This document shows, in pieces, positions 59,676 to 64,000 of a DNA stretch of 64,000 nucleotides. Origin of the DNA: Crossaster papposus (lineage: Eukaryota > Echinodermata > Asteroidea > Velatida > Solasteridae); NCBI GenBank assembly GCA_037893245.1, contig JBAIAA010000094.1, positions 682,001 through 746,000 of the forward strand, read 5' to 3'. The position numbers and the translations under genes are program-made. Position 1 is the first letter of the stretch. Each line of letters opens with the position of its first letter. A model generated the notes under the pieces. It searched no databases. It saw only the letters and a program-made list of their open reading frames with translations, and was not told where the DNA came from.

Positions 59676-62600
59676 AACAACGTTGAGGTTCGCAGCTCAA
59701 ATATAAGTCGAGAAAATTATCGTCATTCGCAGCCATGTTTTCTTATGTGTATATATGTACACGTGTATTGCCGCATTGGCCTATGTCGCCAGTGCCCTGA
59801 CGCATGAGTCTCACAGTTTGGGTTCTTTCCATTGGGAAATTTGGCAATATTTTGGCACAGATGTCGAGCTGGTGAGTGTCTCTTCATTCTCGAACAACGT
59901 TGAGGTTCGCAGCTCAGATATAAGTCGAGAAAATTAACCTCATTCGCAGCCATGTTTTCTTGTGTGTATCTATGTACACGTGTATTGTCGCATAGGCCTA
60001 TGCCGTCAGTGCCCTGACGCATGAGTCTCACGGTTTGGTTTTTTTCCAGTGAGAAATTTGGCAATATTTTGGCTCCGATGTCGAGCTGGTGAGTGTCTCT
60101 TCATTCTCGAACAACGTTGAGGTTCGCAGCTCAAATATAAGTCGAGAAAATTATCCTCATTCGCAGCCATGTTTTCTTATGTGTATCTATGTACACGAGT
60201 ATTGCCGCATTGGCCTAGGTCGCCAGTGCCCTGACGCATGAGTCTCACAGTTTGGGTTCTTTTCATTGGGAAATTTGGCAATATTTTGGCTCAGATGTCG
60301 AGCTGGTGAGTATCTCTTCATTCTCGAACAACGTTGAGGTTCCCAGCTAAGATAAAAGTCCAGAAAATAATCCTCATTCGCAGCCACCTTTTCTGATGTG
60401 TATGTTTGTTCACGTGTATTGCCGCATTGGCCTATGCCGCCAGTGCCCTGACGCATGAGTCTCACAGTTTGGGTTCTTTCTATTGAAAATGTTGGCAATA
60501 TTTGGGCTCCGATGTTGAGCTGGTGAATGTCTCTTCATTCTCGAACAACGTTGAGGTTCGCAGCTCAAATATAAGTCGAGAAATTATCCTCATTCGCAGC
60601 CATGTTTTCTTATGTGTATATATGTACACGTGTATTGCCGCATTGGCCTATGTCGCCAGTGCCCTGACGCATGAGTCTCACAGTTTGGGTTCTTTCCATT
60701 GAGAAATTTGGCAATATTTTGGCACAGATGTCGAGCTGGTGAGTGTCTCTTCATTCTCGAACAACGTTGAGGTTCGCAGCTCAAATATAAGTCGAGAAAC
60801 TTATCCTCATTCGCAGCCACCTTTTCTGATGTGTATGTTTGTACACTTGTATTGCCGCATAGGCCTATGCCGTCAGTGCCCTGAGGCATGGGTCTCACGG
60901 TTTGGGTTTTTTCCAGTGAGAAATTTGGCAATATTTTGGCTCAGATGTCGACCTGGTGAGTGTCTCTTCATTCTCGAACAACGTTGAGGTTCGCAGCTCA
61001 GATATAAGTCGAGAAAATTAACCTCATTCCTAGCCATGTTTTCTTGTGTGTATCTATGTACACGTGTAATGTCGCATAGGCCTATGCCGCCAGTGGCCTG
61101 ACGCATGAGTCTCACGGTTTGGGATTTTTCCAGTGAGAAATTTGGCAATATTTTGGCACAGATGTCGAGCTGGTGAGTGTCTCTTCATTCTCGAACAACG
61201 TTGAGGTTCGCAGCTAAGATATAAGTCGAGAAAATTATCCTCATTCGCAGCCACCTTTTCTGATGTGTATGTTTGTACACTTGTATTGCCGCATTTGCCT
61301 ATGCCGCCTGTGCCCTGACGCATGAGTCTCACAGTTTGGGTTCTTTCTATTGAGAAATTTAGCAAAATATTTTGGCTCCGATGTCGAGCTGGTGAGTGTC
61401 TCTTCATTCTCGAACAACGTTGAGGTTCGCAGCTCAAATATAAGTAGGGAAAATTATCCTCATTCGCAGCCATGTTTTTTTATGTGTATCTATGTACACG
61501 AGTATTGCCGCATTGGCCTAGGTCGCCAGTGCCCTGACGCATGAGTCTCACAGTTTGGGTTCTTTTCATTTGGAAATTTGGCAATATTTTGGCTCGGATG
61601 TCGAGCTGGTGAGTATCTCTTCATTCTCGAACAACGTTGAGGTTCCCAGCTAAGATAAAAGTCGAGAAAATAATCCTCATTCGCAGCCACCTTTTCTGAT
61701 GTGTATGTTTGTACACGTGTATTGCCGCATTGGCCTATGCCGCCAGTGCCCTGACGCATGAGTCTCACAGTTTCGGTTCTTTCTATTGAAAAAATTTGCA
61801 ATATTTTGGCTCCGATGTTGAGCTGGTGAGTCTCTCTTCATTCTCGAACAACGTTGAGGTTCGCAGATCAAATATAAGTCGAGAAAATTATCCTCATTCG
61901 CAGCCACCTTTTCTGATGTGTATGTTTGTACACTTGTATTGCCGCATAGGCCTATGCCGTCAGTGCCCTGACGCATGGGTCTCACGGTTTGGGTTTTTTC
62001 CAGTGAGAAATTTGGCAATATTTTGACTCCGATGTCGAGCTGGTGAGTGTCTCGTCATTCTCGAACAACGTTGAGGTTCTCAGCTCAGATATAAGTCAAG
62101 AAAATTATCCTCATTCGAAGCCACCTTTTCTTATGTGTATGTTTGTACACGTGTATTGCCGCATAGGCCTATGCCGCCAGTGGCCTGACGCATGAGTCTC
62201 ACAGTTTGGGTTCTTTCCATTGAGAGATTTGGCAATAATGTGGCTCAGATGTCGAGCTGGTGAATGTCTCTTCATTCTCGAACAACGTTGAGGTTCGCAG
62301 CTCAAATATAAGTCGAGAAAATTATCCTCATTCGCAGCCACCTTTTCTGATGTGTATGTTTGTACACTTGTATTGCCGCATAGGCCTATGCCGTCAGTGC
62401 CCTGACGCATGGGTCTCACGATTTGGGTTTTTTCCAGTGAGAAATTTGGCAATATTTTGGCTCAGATGTCGACCTGGTGAGTGTCTCTTCATTCTCGAAC
62501 AACGTTGAGGTTCGCAGCTCAGATATAAGTCGAGAAAATTAACCTCATTCCTAGCCATGTTTTCTTGTGTGTATCTATGTACACGTGTATTGCCGCATAG

Positions 62601-64000
62601 GCCTATGCCGTCAGTGCCGTGACGCATGAGTCTCACAGTTTGGGTTCTTTCCATTGAGAGATTTGGCAATATTTTGGCTCAGATGTCGAGCTGGTGAGTG
62701 TCTCTTCATTCTCGAACAACGTTGAGGTTCGCAGCTCCAATATAAGTCGAGAAAATTGTCATCATTCGCAGCCACCTTTTCTTAGGTGTATCTATGTACA
62801 CGTGTATTGGCGCATTGGCCTATGCCGCCAGTGCCCTGACGCATGAGTCTCATAGTTTTGGGTTCTTTCCATTGAGAGGTTTGGCAATATTGTGGCTCAG
62901 ATGTTGAGCTTGTGAGTGTCTCTTCATTCTCGAACAACGTTGAGGTTCGCAGCTCAGATATAAGTCGAGAAAATTATCCTCATTCGCAGCCATGTGTTCT
63001 TATGTGTATCTATGTACACGTGTATTGCCGCATTGGCCTATGTCGCCAGTGCCCTGACGCATGAGTGTCACAGTTTGGGTTCTTTCCATTGAGAAATTTG
63101 GCAATATTTTGGCTCAGATGTCGAGCTGGTGAGTGTCTCTTCATTCTCGAACAACGTTGAGGTTCGCAGCTCAAATATAAGTCGAGAAAATTATCCTCAT
63201 TCGCAGCCAACTTTTCTGATGTGTATGTTTGTACACTTGTATGGCCGCATAGGCCTATGCCGTCAGTGCCCTGACGCATGGGTCTCACGGTTTGGTTTTT
63301 TTTCAGTGAGAAATCTGGCAATATTTTGGCTCCGATGTCGAGCTGATGAGTGTCTCTTCATTCTCGAACAACGTTGAGGTTCGCAGCTCAGATATAAGTC
63401 GAGAAAATTATCCTCATTCGCAGCCATGTTTTCTTATGTGTATCTATGTACACGTGTATTGCCGCATTGGCCTATGTCGCCAGTGCCCTGACGCATGAGT
63501 CTCACAGTTTGGGTTCTTTCCATTGAGAAATTTGGCAATATTTTGGCTCAGATGTCGAGCTGGTGAGTGTCTCTTCATTCTCGAACAACGTTGAGGTTCG
63601 CAGCTCCAATATAAGTCGAGAAAATTGTCATCATTCGCAGCCACCTTTTCTTAGGTGTATCTATGTACACGTGTATTGGCGCATTGGCATATGCCGCCAG
63701 TGCCCTGACGCATGAGTCTCATAGTTTTGGGTTCTTTCCATTGAGAAGTTTGGCAATATTGTGGCTCAGATGTTGAGCTTGTGAGTGTCTCTTCATTCTC
63801 GAACAAGGTTGAGGTTCGCAGCTCAAATATAAGTCGAGAAAATTTTTCTCATTCGCAGCCACCTTTTCTTATGTGTATGTTTGTACACTTGTATTGCCGC
63901 ATAGGCCTATGCCGTCAGTGCCCTGACGCATGGGTCTCACGGTTTGGGTTTTTTTCCAGTGAGAAATTTGGCAATATTTTGGCTCCGATGTTGAGCTGGT

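Larger units (their letters stand above)
37208..64000. repeat. 217-bp satellite array, right block
   Basis: About 123 more monomers of the same satellite in the same orientation, running to the window end. The first copy is the 3' part of the monomer interrupted at 34391. From atg at 34238 to atg at 37280 is 3042 bp, which equals 217 plus 2825, so phase is kept exactly across the insertion. This block has variants that are rare or absent on the left, such as TATATATGTACACG from about 38.4 kb and CACGAGTATTG from about 49.5 kb. That indicates local homogenisation. No gene is seen. Confidence 0.97.

Noticed and set aside
1-64000. CRISPR array
   Set aside because: Repeats are far too long, adjacent with no unique spacers, and the sequence is eukaryote-like.

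Overview
This 64-kb window looks like eukaryotic heterochromatin and holds no gene I can support. More than 95% of it is one head-to-tail satellite with a monomer of about 217 bp, in two blocks (1–34391 and 37208–64000, roughly 158 and 123 monomers). A single 2.8-kb DNA-transposon-like insertion separates the blocks. The many short open frames in the arrays are one sequence read repeatedly. Because 217 is not a multiple of 3, frame drifts by one base per monomer and every frame closes within 60–140 codons.

Organism: metazoan-like sequence. The large satellite with higher-order repeats (HORs), TACATGTA-rich palindromes, interstitial TTAGGG-like repeats and nested foldback/MITE elements would suit a marine invertebrate, but nothing here fixes the taxon. 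I infer a pericentromeric, centromeric or other heterochromatic location; I cannot show it.

Layout: 1–4281 is a heterogeneous monomer mixture with a few small indels. 4282–30800 is a set of nested segmental tandem duplications whose offsets are near-integer multiples of 217 (1304, 1521, 1738, 2388, 2606, 3259, 6084, 7605 bp). 30800–34391 is mixed monomers. 34392–37207 is the inserted element: a 9–10 bp target duplication, imperfect terminal inverted repeats about 30 bp long that each contain a terminal mini-hairpin, and an interior with at least two nested foldback structures (35094–35627, including a nearly perfect 196-bp palindrome, and 35633–36395), TACATGTA palindromes and a telomere-like patch. 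37208–49356 is satellite with exact-integer offsets (1736, 3689, 4340 bp). 49357–54603 is two almost identical 2605-bp copies of a 12-mer. 54552–64000 is a 23/25-monomer large repeat that runs off the window.

Most unusual signals: (1) removing the insertion plus one target copy restores a monomer of exactly 217 bp, and paralogous unoccupied sites remain in the right-hand array; (2) many monomers carry a branch-point-like, polypyrimidine-AG and GTGAGT arrangement that would bound a 39-nt, frame-preserving mini-exon; (3) the monomer is rich in conserved short palindromes; (4) the insertion contains a 98-bp-arm palindrome with no spacer.
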